From: an uncultured Flavihumibacter sp.
Lineage (GTDB): Bacteria; Bacteroidota; Bacteroidia; Chitinophagales; Chitinophagaceae
NCBI GenBank assembly: GCA_902168105.1
Contig: CABHOY010000019.1
Coordinates: 248,001-312,000, forward strand
Length of the DNA stretch: 64,000 nucleotides
Direction: 5' to 3'
In this document: in pieces, positions 51,684 to 60,630 of the stretch
How the letters are laid out: each line of letters starts with the position of its first letter
Position numbering within the stretch: position 1 is the stretch's first letter
Program-made: the position numbers and the translations under genes
Notes under the pieces: model-generated
Databases searched by the model: none
What the model was told of the DNA's origin: nothing
The model's input: the letters and a program-made list of their open reading frames with translations, nothing else

Positions 51684-53066
51684 ATGAACGAGCATAATCC
51701 TATAGCACAATTAGTGAATCTTATCCAGAAACAGTGGCTGGAGAAAACCGCGAATAAACCATCTCTCAAATTCGTAAGGTTCATCATTAAACCGGAAGAG
51801 GCACGTGTGTATGAAGGCTTCTGTAAACTGGAATCTTCTGAACATGGAAGTTTACCAGAAATGTTTGTAACCCAGCTAACGTCTTTTGAAAATGAAGACA
51901 CTTTCAGTGCAGCACTGATCAAAGACTGGCTGGATACATACGAAAAGAGCATGGCATTAGTGCAGCATGTGCAGGAGCGGGCGATCTTCACCTGGGATCC
52001 CCGACCTTTTAAACAGCTGTTAGAACGCAACAACGGCGTACCAATGGACGATGTCTTGTTGTCATTACTCGGCAGCTTCCGGCAATCACTGCCCCAGCAG
52101 CACAAACAACTTGTACTGGCTTTAATACCCCGTCAGGTAAGCAGTACCAAAGCTATGAAGAACTGGATCGCTAACCTTTTGAAGAAAGGAATTCCTGCTG
52201 GTGTGAAACTGCTGGCGATCGATCATATAAATGCAGAATATTTTGCCTTTCATGAACGCCAGTTCCCCGATATGATCTGCAATATCCATATTCCCATGGA
52301 CCTCCAGGCTGCTATACAAAAGCTGGCCACCAGCGGCAATCCCAATGACCCGGAAATCATGTTACGCAAGTGTGTGTTTGAAATGGGCGCCGCCATGAAA
52401 GATAAAGACCTGAAACGTCTTCATCGCTGGGGGCAACAGGCACTGGACGCAACCCAGAGAAGCGGTAATAAAGGACTATTTGCGACGGCTCATATCATGT
52501 ATGCAGGCATCCTGTTTCATTTCAAAAAAGATCCGAAAATACCCGAACTGTTGGACCGCGGACTACGTATTGCGAAACAGGGCATGCAGATGAACGATGG
52601 CGCATGTTTGCCACTACTGGTGCAATTCTATGGCTATCATGGCGCCTATGCACAGATACGCCGCCGTTTTACGGAAGCTATCAACTGGTTCATCCAACAG
52701 GCAGAGCTGGCAGAACAACATAAATTCTCCCAACAGGCATTAAATGCCTGGTACCAGGCAGCAGAACTGTGTAGAAGGAAAGACAGTGGCAGGTACTATG
52801 ACGTACTGGAAAAAGGCTATAAGTCGGGCCTGCATTTATCTGATGAAGAGATCAGCGCCTCCATCTATATCTACCTGCTCCGCGATTACTATGACTATGC
52901 ACATGCCAGTCGCAAACATGATATTGTACAGGCCATAGATGAAAAGATGGGCAGAGTGTTTGGTAACGGCTGGAAGTCGGACGTAGACAATATCCGGAAG
53001 AACCGTGAGCCGATGATCCTCCCCCGTGAAATAGAACAAAACGAGGCGCTTCAGCCTTTAAAATAA
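51684..53066 (+). CDS. Helical repeat protein, candidate effector adaptor/chaperone
   Basis: The product has 460 residues. It is soluble and largely helical. The C-terminal half shows TPR-like units (WGQQALDATQRSGNKGLFATAHIMYAGILF, YAQIRRRFTEAINWFIQQAELAEQ, QQALNAWYQAAELCRRKDSG). The N-terminal half is of an unknown type (FVRFIIKPEEARVYEGFCKLE..). It is locked between vgrG (9 bases) and the Rhs gene (6 bases), as T6SS adaptors such as Tap/DUF4123 and Eag proteins are, but it belongs to neither by sequence. An adaptor role for loading the Rhs toxin is inferred. Confidence 0.6.
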   Translation: MNEHNPIAQLVNLIQKQWLEKTANKPSLKFVRFIIKPEEARVYEGFCKLESSEHGSLPEMFVTQLTSFENEDTFSAALIKDWLDTYEKSMALVQHVQERAIFTWDPRPFKQLLERNNGVPMDDVLLSLLGSFRQSLPQQHKQLVLALIPRQVSSTKAMKNWIANLLKKGIPAGVKLLAIDHINAEYFAFHERQFPDMICNIHIPMDLQAAIQKLATSGNPNDPEIMLRKCVFEMGAAMKDKDLKRLHRWGQQALDATQRSGNKGLFATAHIMYAGILFHFKKDPKIPELLDRGLRIAKQGMQMNDGACLPLLVQFYGYHGAYAQIRRRFTEAINWFIQQAELAEQHKFSQQALNAWYQAAELCRRKDSGRYYDVLEKGYKSGLHLSDEEISASIYIYLLRDYYDYAHASRKHDIVQAIDEKMGRVFGNGWKSDVDNIRKNREPMILPREIEQNEALQPLK

Positions 53067-53072
53067 TTGCTT

Positions 53073-56000
53073 ATGCTGGTCAGCAATAAACATTTTATTC
53101 CTGTTATAGGGCTGGATATACACATTGTTATCCTGCTGGGATTTCCTATTCCCCTGCCCCACCCTTATATTGGCTTTGTACTGGACCCTATGGACTACAT
53201 TCCATTCATGGGCGCCAGCACCAAGGTCAATCATGTGCCAAGAGGAGTAAGTGATACAAGTGGTATCATCATCATACTCTTTCACTTTCCCATGGGCGGC
53301 CCCTGGCTGCTGGCGCCTATGATAGGCCACGATTCGGTTAACTTCTTCGGCAGTAAGACCGTGAAGGCCGAAGGCAGATTGTTAAGTCCTACGGGCCATA
53401 TGCTGATGACCTGTAACGATATTGGTATTCCGCTTTCCCTTCAACCCGGCAAGAAACTGAAGCCTATCCCAAGCATGTATCTGCCCACTTCATTCTCCAT
53501 TCCACTTTCATTTGGCAAACCAGTGATGGTAGGCGGCCCTTATGTACCCGATTGGGCGGGCGTGCTGTTAAACCTTGTCATGTCTTTCGGATTCGGCGCC
53601 CTGATGAAAGGGCTCGGTAAACTAGGCAGAAAAGGATTGACAAAGTTCAACCATGCACTGAAAGGGAAAATAGGGAGTAACAAACTCAGTAAGGCATTGT
53701 GTAAAAGAGGCTTTGAACCTGTGGACCTTGTGCAGGGTATCATGATATATGATGGGATGGATTTCGAACTGCCAGGCCCGATCCCGCTTAAATGGATAAG
53801 GTCCTGGAACAGTGACAGTCCGTTCAACGGCGCGCTGGGACATGGTACGCATCTTTGCTATGACATGCGCATTGAAGAATTCATCAACGATGGCGCTGTG
53901 GTAGTACTGCTTGGAGATGGCCGCAGTGCAGTGTTTGATGCACTGCCCGCCACCGGCGACAGTGATTATAACCGGCATGAAAAGATGACGCTGACGCGTA
54001 CCGATATTGATGAATACTGTTTATATAACCATGACGACGGATTGTATTACACCTTCCGTAAAACATATACTGCAGCAACGCAGTATCATCTCTCTACGAT
54101 TCATGACAAGGCACAGTTCATGATCAGTTTCCATTATAATAATCGTGGAGCGATCGTGCGTGTTATTGACAGTGTAGGAAGGCACCTGCATGTAAGCAGT
54201 GATACTGCCGGACGGATCACCGGTGTAACAGTACGCCACCGCGGGCAGGAAAGGCTGCTGATCAGTTATGCTTATAACGAGGCAGGCGATCTTACTGCCA
54301 TCACCGATGCGTTGGAACAGACCACGACAATGACCTACCGTGATCATCTGATGATAAAAAAGACTGATCGTAACGGACAGTCCTTCTACTGGGAGTATGA
54401 CAAACAACGCCGTTGTGTACATACCTGGGGAGATGGCGGATTACTCGAAGGGCATATTGCTTATTATCCGAAAGAAGGATATAACCTTGTCGCCAATTCA
54501 CTGGGACAAGTTACCACCTACTACTATACCCCCGATTTTGTAGTATACCAGATCAAAGATCCGCTGGGATATTCCACATTCACGGAGTACACACCTGATT
54601 TTGAAATATACAGGACCATTGATGAGGAAGGGAACATGACAGGTTATGTCTATGATGAAATGGGTAATTGCACTGCTGTTGTTCATCCGGATGGCAGTCA
54701 GCTGACCTACAGTTATGACGAGGAAGGTAAGTTACTGGTTGCTGCAGATGCACAAGGCAACAGCACTTCTTATGTTTATTATGACAACGGATCACTACAC
54801 AGCCGCAGTGACGCTAATGGCAGTCTGCAACTCTTCTCGTATAATGCGCAGCACCTGTTGAGCAGTATTGCAGAACATCAGGCAGGGAATACTACTTTCA
54901 CCTATGATGAAGACTATAATCTGTCGGTACTTACATTGCCGGATGGCGGGAAAGCCAGCTGGGAATACGACAACTGGGGACAATGTCTGAGCGCCACCAA
55001 TCCACAGCAACAAGAACAACTTTTCCAGTATGATAAACTGGGACGGGTAACAGAGATACATGTACCTGACGGTAATATCGTGCAGCTGCAGTATAACGCC
55101 TATCTCGATGTAATACGTGCAAAGGATAAACATAATGATGTCAGGTTCCAGTATACGCCGTTGGGCAAGCTAAAGCAGCGTGAGGAAAATGGCGTAAAAA
55201 TGCATTTCATATACAATACCGAAGAGCAGTTGAATACAGTTGTTGATGAACATGGCAGCAGTTTCCAGTTTATCCGTAATGCACGTGGAGAGATCATAGA
55301 AGACAAGAGCTTTGATGGAATTATACGGCGCTACACAATGGACGCTACAGGAAATTTACTGACTATAAACCGGCCTGGTGGCAAACAAACAACGTTTGAA
55401 TATGATAGTAATCATAGGATCACGCGGGCTGAATATAGCGACGGCGGCTGGGAAACTTTCAGCTATGACCGTAACGGCCTGCTGATAGAAGCCGTGAATG
55501 AATTTAACACTATCAGCTTTACAAGAGACTATCTTGGCCGCGTTGTAGAAGAACGGCAGAACGGGCATACCGTAACGGTTAGCTATAACAAGAAAGGTCA
55601 TAAGGATAATATTAAAAGTTCATTGGGAGCGTTGATAGCCCTCACGCATGATAAAATGGGCACATTGACCGGTATAAACGCCAGTCATGAAGGAACAAAA
55701 AATGCCTGGACCGCACAGATCATGCGCAATCACCTGGGCCTTGAAGTAGAACGTCATCTGCCTGGAAATATTAATAGCAGCTGGACATACGATAATGCAG
55801 CATTGCCGACAGCACACACGATACATCATGGTGATGAGATCACCCGTAATCTGTATTACCGCTGGGACCCGCACGACAGGTTACGCCAGATCGTTAATGC
55901 AGTGGATAAAGGCATGACTAAATTCGGTCATGATGAATTTGGAAATCTTTCCTGGGCGCAGTATGAGAATGGGCAATATGATTTTAGGTTACCTGATAAA

Positions 56001-57176
56001 CTGGGCAACCTGTTTCGCAGTGAAGAACGGAAAGACCGTAAGTACAATGCCGGCGGACAATTAAAGAGCTCTGCACAGGCAAGATTTGAATATGACGAAG
56101 AAGGCAATCTTAGCAGGAAAGTCACTGCTGACCTGAAAGCGTGGCAATATGAATGGTATGGTAATGGTATGCTTAAAAAAGTGATCCGCCCTGATAATAG
56201 TGCCGTCACTTTTGAATATGATGCATTAGGCAGAAGGACCGCTAAAATATTCAAACAACAGATCACCCGGTGGTTGTGGAATGAACATACTCCTATACAT
56301 GAGTGGACTTATGAAGCGGGGCAAAGACCGGTTGCTGAAGTAGATGAAATGGGCAATGTAATACAGCCACCTGAACCGGTACCACCTGCTTCGCTGATCA
56401 CCTGGGTCTTCGAAGGAGCTGTTCCATCAGCGAAGATCATCGGAGATAAAACATATTCTATCATAACAGACTACCTGGGTACGCCTTGTCAGGTATACGA
56501 TGCAGATGGCGCATTGGTATGGGCCTGTGAGCTGGATATCTATGGTAAACCCCGAAAGACGAAAGGCGATCTGTCTCTCATACCTTTCCGGTACCAGGGA
56601 CAATACCAGGACATGGAAACTGAACTTTATTATAACAGGTTCAGGTATTACTTACCTGATGAGGGTATTTATATCAGTCAGGACCCGATAAGGCTTGCCG
56701 GTAAAAATGCCACCTTCTACAGTTATGTAAAAGATACCAACTGCCAGATAGATATCCTGGGCCTGAACCTGATTGAATCAGTATTGACACTGAAAGATCA
56801 GGCGCCTGAAAAACTAGCCAATGTAAGGGCGAGTAGTGGCGCAAGAGACGTAGAGGGCCGTGTCAATGATGCGGAACAGAAGCTGTTACGCAAGCTGGAA
56901 GAGCGGTTTGATGGACAAATGGACAAGCTGCATGGTTCTACGCTGGATATTGAATCGAAACCAATATTTATGAAAGCGAAGAACGGCGCTACCATCTATG
57001 TGCCTGGAATGGCGCCATGTGACTTTTGTAATCCTACTATGCATAACTTTGCAGTAGATAACCAGATGACGATCAATTACACACATACTAACAGGGCCGG
57101 GCAGAAATTTACTGTGAAGTACCCTTTGGCCGGTCACGAAAATCAAAAACTCAAGGCGCCTTTTCCTTGTCCTTAA
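53073..57176 (+). CDS. PAAR-like/Rhs polymorphic toxin with a deaminase-like C-terminal domain
   Basis: The product has 1367 residues from the ATG at 53073 (a TTG lies two codons earlier). The N-terminal 150 or so residues have hydrophobic stretches and a PAAR-like part (GHDSVNFFGSKTVKAEGRLL). From about residue 235 (FELPGPIPLKWIRSWNS) there is a long Rhs/YD-repeat shell (YDEMGN, YDKLGRVTE and similar), ending at SQDPIRLAG..DILGL. Beyond residue 1232 is a 135-residue tip with DAE (1266-1268) and PCDFC (1315-1319), a pattern like zinc nucleic-acid deaminases. It would be carried on VgrG. The gene for its likely immunity protein follows by 10 bases. Confidence 0.85.
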   Translation: MLVSNKHFIPVIGLDIHIVILLGFPIPLPHPYIGFVLDPMDYIPFMGASTKVNHVPRGVSDTSGIIIILFHFPMGGPWLLAPMIGHDSVNFFGSKTVKAEGRLLSPTGHMLMTCNDIGIPLSLQPGKKLKPIPSMYLPTSFSIPLSFGKPVMVGGPYVPDWAGVLLNLVMSFGFGALMKGLGKLGRKGLTKFNHALKGKIGSNKLSKALCKRGFEPVDLVQGIMIYDGMDFELPGPIPLKWIRSWNSDSPFNGALGHGTHLCYDMRIEEFINDGAVVVLLGDGRSAVFDALPATGDSDYNRHEKMTLTRTDIDEYCLYNHDDGLYYTFRKTYTAATQYHLSTIHDKAQFMISFHYNNRGAIVRVIDSVGRHLHVSSDTAGRITGVTVRHRGQERLLISYAYNEAGDLTAITDALEQTTTMTYRDHLMIKKTDRNGQSFYWEYDKQRRCVHTWGDGGLLEGHIAYYPKEGYNLVANSLGQVTTYYYTPDFVVYQIKDPLGYSTFTEYTPDFEIYRTIDEEGNMTGYVYDEMGNCTAVVHPDGSQLTYSYDEEGKLLVAADAQGNSTSYVYYDNGSLHSRSDANGSLQLFSYNAQHLLSSIAEHQAGNTTFTYDEDYNLSVLTLPDGGKASWEYDNWGQCLSATNPQQQEQLFQYDKLGRVTEIHVPDGNIVQLQYNAYLDVIRAKDKHNDVRFQYTPLGKLKQREENGVKMHFIYNTEEQLNTVVDEHGSSFQFIRNARGEIIEDKSFDGIIRRYTMDATGNLLTINRPGGKQTTFEYDSNHRITRAEYSDGGWETFSYDRNGLLIEAVNEFNTISFTRDYLGRVVEERQNGHTVTVSYNKKGHKDNIKSSLGALIALTHDKMGTLTGINASHEGTKNAWTAQIMRNHLGLEVERHLPGNINSSWTYDNAALPTAHTIHHGDEITRNLYYRWDPHDRLRQIVNAVDKGMTKFGHDEFGNLSWAQYENGQYDFRLPDKLGNLFRSEERKDRKYNAGGQLKSSAQARFEYDEEGNLSRKVTADLKAWQYEWYGNGMLKKVIRPDNSAVTFEYDALGRRTAKIFKQQITRWLWNEHTPIHEWTYEAGQRPVAEVDEMGNVIQPPEPVPPASLITWVFEGAVPSAKIIGDKTYSIITDYLGTPCQVYDADGALVWACELDIYGKPRKTKGDLSLIPFRYQGQYQDMETELYYNRFRYYLPDEGIYISQDPIRLAGKNATFYSYVKDTNCQIDILGLNLIESVLTLKDQAPEKLANVRASSGARDVEGRVNDAEQKLLRKLEERFDGQMDKLHGSTLDIESKPIFMKAKNGATIYVPGMAPCDFCNPTMHNFAVDNQMTINYTHTNRAGQKFTVKYPLAGHENQKLKAPFPCP

Positions 57177-57186
57177 TAAACCAATT

Positions 57187-58314
57187 ATGTATCCGAACAC
57201 GAAACAACATATACAAAGCATACAATGGAACGATTTCCCCGGAGGGTATGGCAGTTCAACGGAAGAGGTACCGCCGATACTGGAATCGCTTTGCGATATG
57301 GAAGAAGAGGACGAGGTGCTTTCACTCTTGTATGGTGAGTTGCTCAGTCATCTGAGACAGGGTTATCTTGTGTTTGACATTTTAAATCCGGTCATACAGA
57401 TCTTTGATAGCTTATGCAAAGAGCGCTTCTCACATCCTGCGGCACTGCTTGACTTTCTTGCTTATGTGTACACACTTGATATCAGGTCGGCAGTACCGTT
57501 ATTGACGATGCCGGTACGCTATAGCTTTGGACGAAAAGAAGAAGCACCCGATCCGGGATTTGCTTCCTTTAAGACCTTCTTCAAACAACATTTTTATAAG
57601 GCTACCGACGAAACGCTGATCACGAGCGATGTGTATTATACGGCGGTGTTATTTCCGGCAGCGGAAGAGATCAGCAGGATCTTCAACATTATTATCAATA
57701 ATAGCAATAACAGGATTGTAGCTAAAACTGCCATCATCAGTGCAGCGGTGATCAATTACCTGACTGAAGAAAAGCAAGAGCTTCCGGAGGAAATAAAACA
57801 ATTATTCAATGCTGATGAAACACTGACAGCATTTATTGCTTTATTCAATGGTATCAGCGGTTTCCCGGTGGAGCAGGAACAGTTGCAGGAACTGCTGGAT
57901 ATGGAAGAAGATGTGGAAGCACAATGGGCACAGGCCTTTATTATAGTAGTGGCGACAGATGCATTGTTGATAGGCAATCTTTCGGACGAGGAACGATTCA
58001 GGACTGCACTGGATGGTATACTTCCGATACTGGAAGAACAGAAAGCAATATTCGACCAGGAAGAGCAGGAAATGGATTTCCCGCTATACCCATACATGGC
58101 GGAAGATCTTACAAGTATCGTATTCAGGAATTTCCTGAACAGAGGCGAAGTACTTGACGTATCGGAGTTGAATGACGCGCAACGGTATTGCCTGGAAAAA
58201 TTACGTGCACTGAAGATACATACGCATGCGATGTTACATGCAGGGTTGCTACCCGAAGGTATTACACCGGATAATCAGCCTACCCTTCTGCCGATATATA
58301 ATTATTCTATCTGA
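57187..58314 (+). CDS. Acidic helical protein, candidate immunity to the Rhs toxin
   Basis: The product has 375 residues with no signal peptide. It is strongly acidic (many Glu/Asp, for example LDMEEDVEAQ and LEEQKAIFDQEEQEMDF) and mostly helical, perhaps HEAT-like. I do not recognise a family. It lies 10 bases after the Rhs stop and ends the payload block. A cytosolic partner is what a deaminase toxin acting on nucleic acid would require, so an immunity role is plausible, but it is large for an immunity protein. Confidence 0.55.
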   Translation: MYPNTKQHIQSIQWNDFPGGYGSSTEEVPPILESLCDMEEEDEVLSLLYGELLSHLRQGYLVFDILNPVIQIFDSLCKERFSHPAALLDFLAYVYTLDIRSAVPLLTMPVRYSFGRKEEAPDPGFASFKTFFKQHFYKATDETLITSDVYYTAVLFPAAEEISRIFNIIINNSNNRIVAKTAIISAAVINYLTEEKQELPEEIKQLFNADETLTAFIALFNGISGFPVEQEQLQELLDMEEDVEAQWAQAFIIVVATDALLIGNLSDEERFRTALDGILPILEEQKAIFDQEEQEMDFPLYPYMAEDLTSIVFRNFLNRGEVLDVSELNDAQRYCLEKLRALKIHTHAMLHAGLLPEGITPDNQPTLLPIYNYSI

Positions 58315-58383
58315 TCAGGAGGGAGAGGTGCTACGCAGCATAACATCTACCAGAAAGAAAAATAAATGGCAAGCGATACATAC

Positions 58384-58421
58384 AAAAAGCGCCCGTCTCG
58401 ATTTACTGAGACGGGCGCTTG
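58384..58421 (-). terminator. Terminator of the DUF1266 lipoprotein gene
   Basis: AAGCGCCCGTCTC at 58387-58399 pairs with GAGACGGGCGCTT at 58408-58420, and the T run lies on the minus-strand side. It also closes the payload block. Confidence 0.85.
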
Positions 58422-58438
58422 CATATAAGTTTAACTGG

Positions 58439-59296
58439 TTACTTTATCGGCAGATAGGTGTAGAGACTATACTTTCCTTCCAGCATACCCGCTACTTCTT
58501 TTTTGAAACGATCTTTATCGGTTTCACCACCGCCCCAGAACTCACGGCCTAAGAGGAAGTCATTGAAGTAAGTATTCCAGTCGCTATATTCGGATTGTAC
58601 CACCTGTGGCGCTTTTTTCAACCAGAAATTCGCCTGTCCCCTATTGAAATACCCTGCCTGGTATGCAATACAGATGTTATTGATGTAACGCGCGATATCC
58701 CAGGCCCTGATACCGGCCTTACTGAATTCAGCATAATGGTCTTTAATAAACTGCATACCCGGGATGTCGGTCTTGGACAAACTATATTTGCTAAGATCGA
58801 TAGCTGTCAGGTCTGCACCTGCTCCACCGTTTTCCTCCAACACTTTACGATATTTGGCGTACTGCGCCTGATGCCCCTCCTCGAGCAACCAGTTGAGTGA
58901 CTTCTCCAGTTCTGCGGTATTATGGATATCCCAGTAATCGGCCAGGGTACCTTTTGCTTCCTCCTCACCATCTTTTTCTTCCGGCTTAAAAGGGAAGATA
59001 AAGTACCTGCTATAGGCTGCCTGTATGGACCTGGAAAAATCGTCCGAACCTGGTTCTCCCTTTACTGCAGGCTGGATCAGGGTATTGAAGGCCTGTTCAG
59101 GACCGCCATAACCATGTACAAAATACACGCCTGCCAGCATGAACGGATATAATTCATCATTCCTGATCACAGGTGCATCGTGGGCTGTAGCTACCTGTAC
59201 CTGTTTATCCTGCTTATTGTTATTGCTGTTACATCCTGCTATACTGATCGCCAACAGGCAGATGGCAGGGATGATATTTAACTGAGTTCCTTTCAT
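58439..59296 (-). CDS. DUF1266 family lipoprotein
   Basis: The product has 285 residues from the ATG at 59296. This start places the lipobox (AISIAGCNS) correctly, while the frame extends to 59329. The body matches DUF1266: LADYWDIHNTAELEKSLNWLLEEGHQAQYAKY, AWDIARYINNICIAYQAGYF and SDWNTYFNDFLLGREFWGGG. DUF1266 proteins have no known activity, and some lie near T6SS or toxin loci. It is in the envelope and is transcribed towards the payload block. Confidence 0.8.
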   Translation of the reverse strand: MKGTQLNIIPAICLLAISIAGCNSNNNKQDKQVQVATAHDAPVIRNDELYPFMLAGVYFVHGYGGPEQAFNTLIQPAVKGEPGSDDFSRSIQAAYSRYFIFPFKPEEKDGEEEAKGTLADYWDIHNTAELEKSLNWLLEEGHQAQYAKYRKVLEENGGAGADLTAIDLSKYSLSKTDIPGMQFIKDHYAEFSKAGIRAWDIARYINNICIAYQAGYFNRGQANFWLKKAPQVVQSEYSDWNTYFNDFLLGREFWGGGETDKDRFKKEVAGMLEGKYSLYTYLPIK

Positions 59297-59612
59297 GTAG
59301 CATTGTTTTGTTGAATCTAGAGGCGTCAAATATAAAACTTTTCAAATTCTTTTATAGATGATATATGATTATCAATCACTTAATAAATACTCTACAAAAC
59401 CTGTAGGGTATTATGGAATTATCCCTATATTTGTGTCGTTAATAAAGGCAATCACACAAAATACAAGTTCACATGCCTCAATTTAAGTATAGAAAGTTAG
59501 TCTGTTGTTGTAGCTGATGTCATACTGCCGATAATATTTACCGGCGACCGTTTCATAAAAATCATTACAACCATTTTAATCACTGTTTACCAACCATCGT
59601 TAAATTAATTTT
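59297..59612. other. Divergent intergenic region, 316 bases
   Basis: This is the promoter region between the DUF1266 lipoprotein gene (minus) and the redoxin-like gene (plus). It contains a TATATTTG box at 59426-59433. Nothing else is recognisable. Confidence 0.45.
59426..59433 (+). promoter_or_regulatory. Candidate -7 box (TATATTTG) for the redoxin-like gene
   Basis: Full match to TAnnTTTG, 180 bases upstream of the ATG at 59613. No clear -33 element. Confidence 0.3.
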
Positions 59613-60251
59613 ATGTCCAGCAACTTCAACAGATACGCCGATCTTCTTCCTGAATACGAACTTGAATTTGTGAAAAGGTCCGACAAAGACAGGAAATCAA
59701 TTAGTCCTTTACATGCAGGCGATACATTACCTGCTTTCTACATAAATAAGAAAAATATTATTGCCACTTCAGATATTTTAAAGTCTGTACAGGGGCCGCA
59801 GCCTATCACACAGCTGATAGACCGTCCGTTGGTACTGGCTTTTCATTCTATTCACTGGAATAGTTACGGCAACAGGCTGCTGGAAGAGCTGAATGACATT
59901 TACGCAGATATCCGCGTAATGGGCGGACAGTTGCTGCTGGTAACCACCGACGAAAAAGAACACTTTGAGCAGGCTACATCCGGACTGCAGTTACCATTTG
60001 CGAGCATCTGGGACCAACAGAACCAGATTGCAACGAAAGCTGGTATCTACTCTTCTACTGATCCTATCTGGGACAGGATATCGGGAGTGAACGAAGATGT
60101 ACCGGTACCTGCCATTTATGTACTGACGCCGTCTTTGAAGATCGCTTACAGCTCAGTGGACCTGTGGCTGGAAAAATCACTGGAGAAGAGGGACCTGTTA
60201 TCAGCTGTATATCAGGCAAGTCACCAGGGATCACATGGAATAGCTATATAG
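59613..60251 (+). CDS. AhpC/TSA-like redoxin-fold protein without cysteines
   Basis: The product has 212 residues. It shows the thioredoxin-like layout of peroxiredoxins: ISPLHAGDTLPAFYINKKN, then RPLVLAFHSIHWNSYGNRLLEELNDIY, then GGQLLLVTTDEKEHFEQATS and VPVPAIYVLTPSLKIAY. At the place of the peroxidatic Cys (normally TxxC after the first strand) it has HWNSYG, and the whole protein contains no Cys. It is therefore probably not a thiol peroxidase and may have a binding role. A strong terminator follows. Confidence 0.65.
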   Translation: MSSNFNRYADLLPEYELEFVKRSDKDRKSISPLHAGDTLPAFYINKKNIIATSDILKSVQGPQPITQLIDRPLVLAFHSIHWNSYGNRLLEELNDIYADIRVMGGQLLLVTTDEKEHFEQATSGLQLPFASIWDQQNQIATKAGIYSSTDPIWDRISGVNEDVPVPAIYVLTPSLKIAYSSVDLWLEKSLEKRDLLSAVYQASHQGSHGIAI

Positions 60252-60264
60252 AACTACATATCAG

Positions 60265-60313
60265 AAAACGGCAAAGCCCTGTACGCCCACGGTGTACAGG
60301 GCTTTGTCGTTTT
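60265..60313 (+). terminator. Terminator of the redoxin-like gene
   Basis: CAAAGCCCTGTAC pairs with GTACAGGGCTTTG around a 9-base loop, with AAAACG and CGTTTT flanks adding to the stem. It lies 14 bases past the stop. Confidence 0.85.
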
Positions 60314-60330
60314 ATTTGTATATTGTTCAT

Positions 60331-60630
60331 ATGCAAACTACCCCTGAACAACCCACTCCCAAAGAGAAGGAACCTGCCTCGTGGACAACGGTGATCTGGA
60401 TGTCAGTTGTTGCGCTGACCGGCTTTGGTTTCGCTGTTTACCGTTTCCTTCAGTTCTCACAGACAACGGGTCAGTTGAATACCGTCCGCCTGACGCGTAT
60501 AGAGCTTTATATTTACCGCGCCGCCGGTCAATGGGGAGTTATAGTTGTTTTTATAATTATGGGCGTTTTCGGGCTTTATAATGCCATTATTAGCGTCCGG
60601 CAACTACGTTCCAGTAAACGTCGACCGTAG
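60331..60630 (+). CDS. Small two-helix membrane protein of unknown function
   Basis: The product has 99 residues from the ATG at 60331. A short polar, Pro/Glu-rich N-terminus precedes two membrane helices, TTVIWMSVVALTGFGFAVYRF and WGVIVVFIIMGVFGLYNAII, and a basic tail (RQLRSSKRRP). I do not recognise a family. Its last 41 bases overlap the 3' end of the DUF6807 gene on the other strand. Confidence 0.55.
   Translation: MQTTPEQPTPKEKEPASWTTVIWMSVVALTGFGFAVYRFLQFSQTTGQLNTVRLTRIELYIYRAAGQWGVIVVFIIMGVFGLYNAIISVRQLRSSKRRP

Noticed and set aside
36016..53066. Possibility that the gp25, sheath, tube and spike genes are a prophage or an extracellular contractile system
   Set aside because: Presence of TssK, TssN, TssO, ClpV, Tae4 and Rhs, and absence of capsid, terminase, tape-measure and tail-fibre genes, fit a T6SS.
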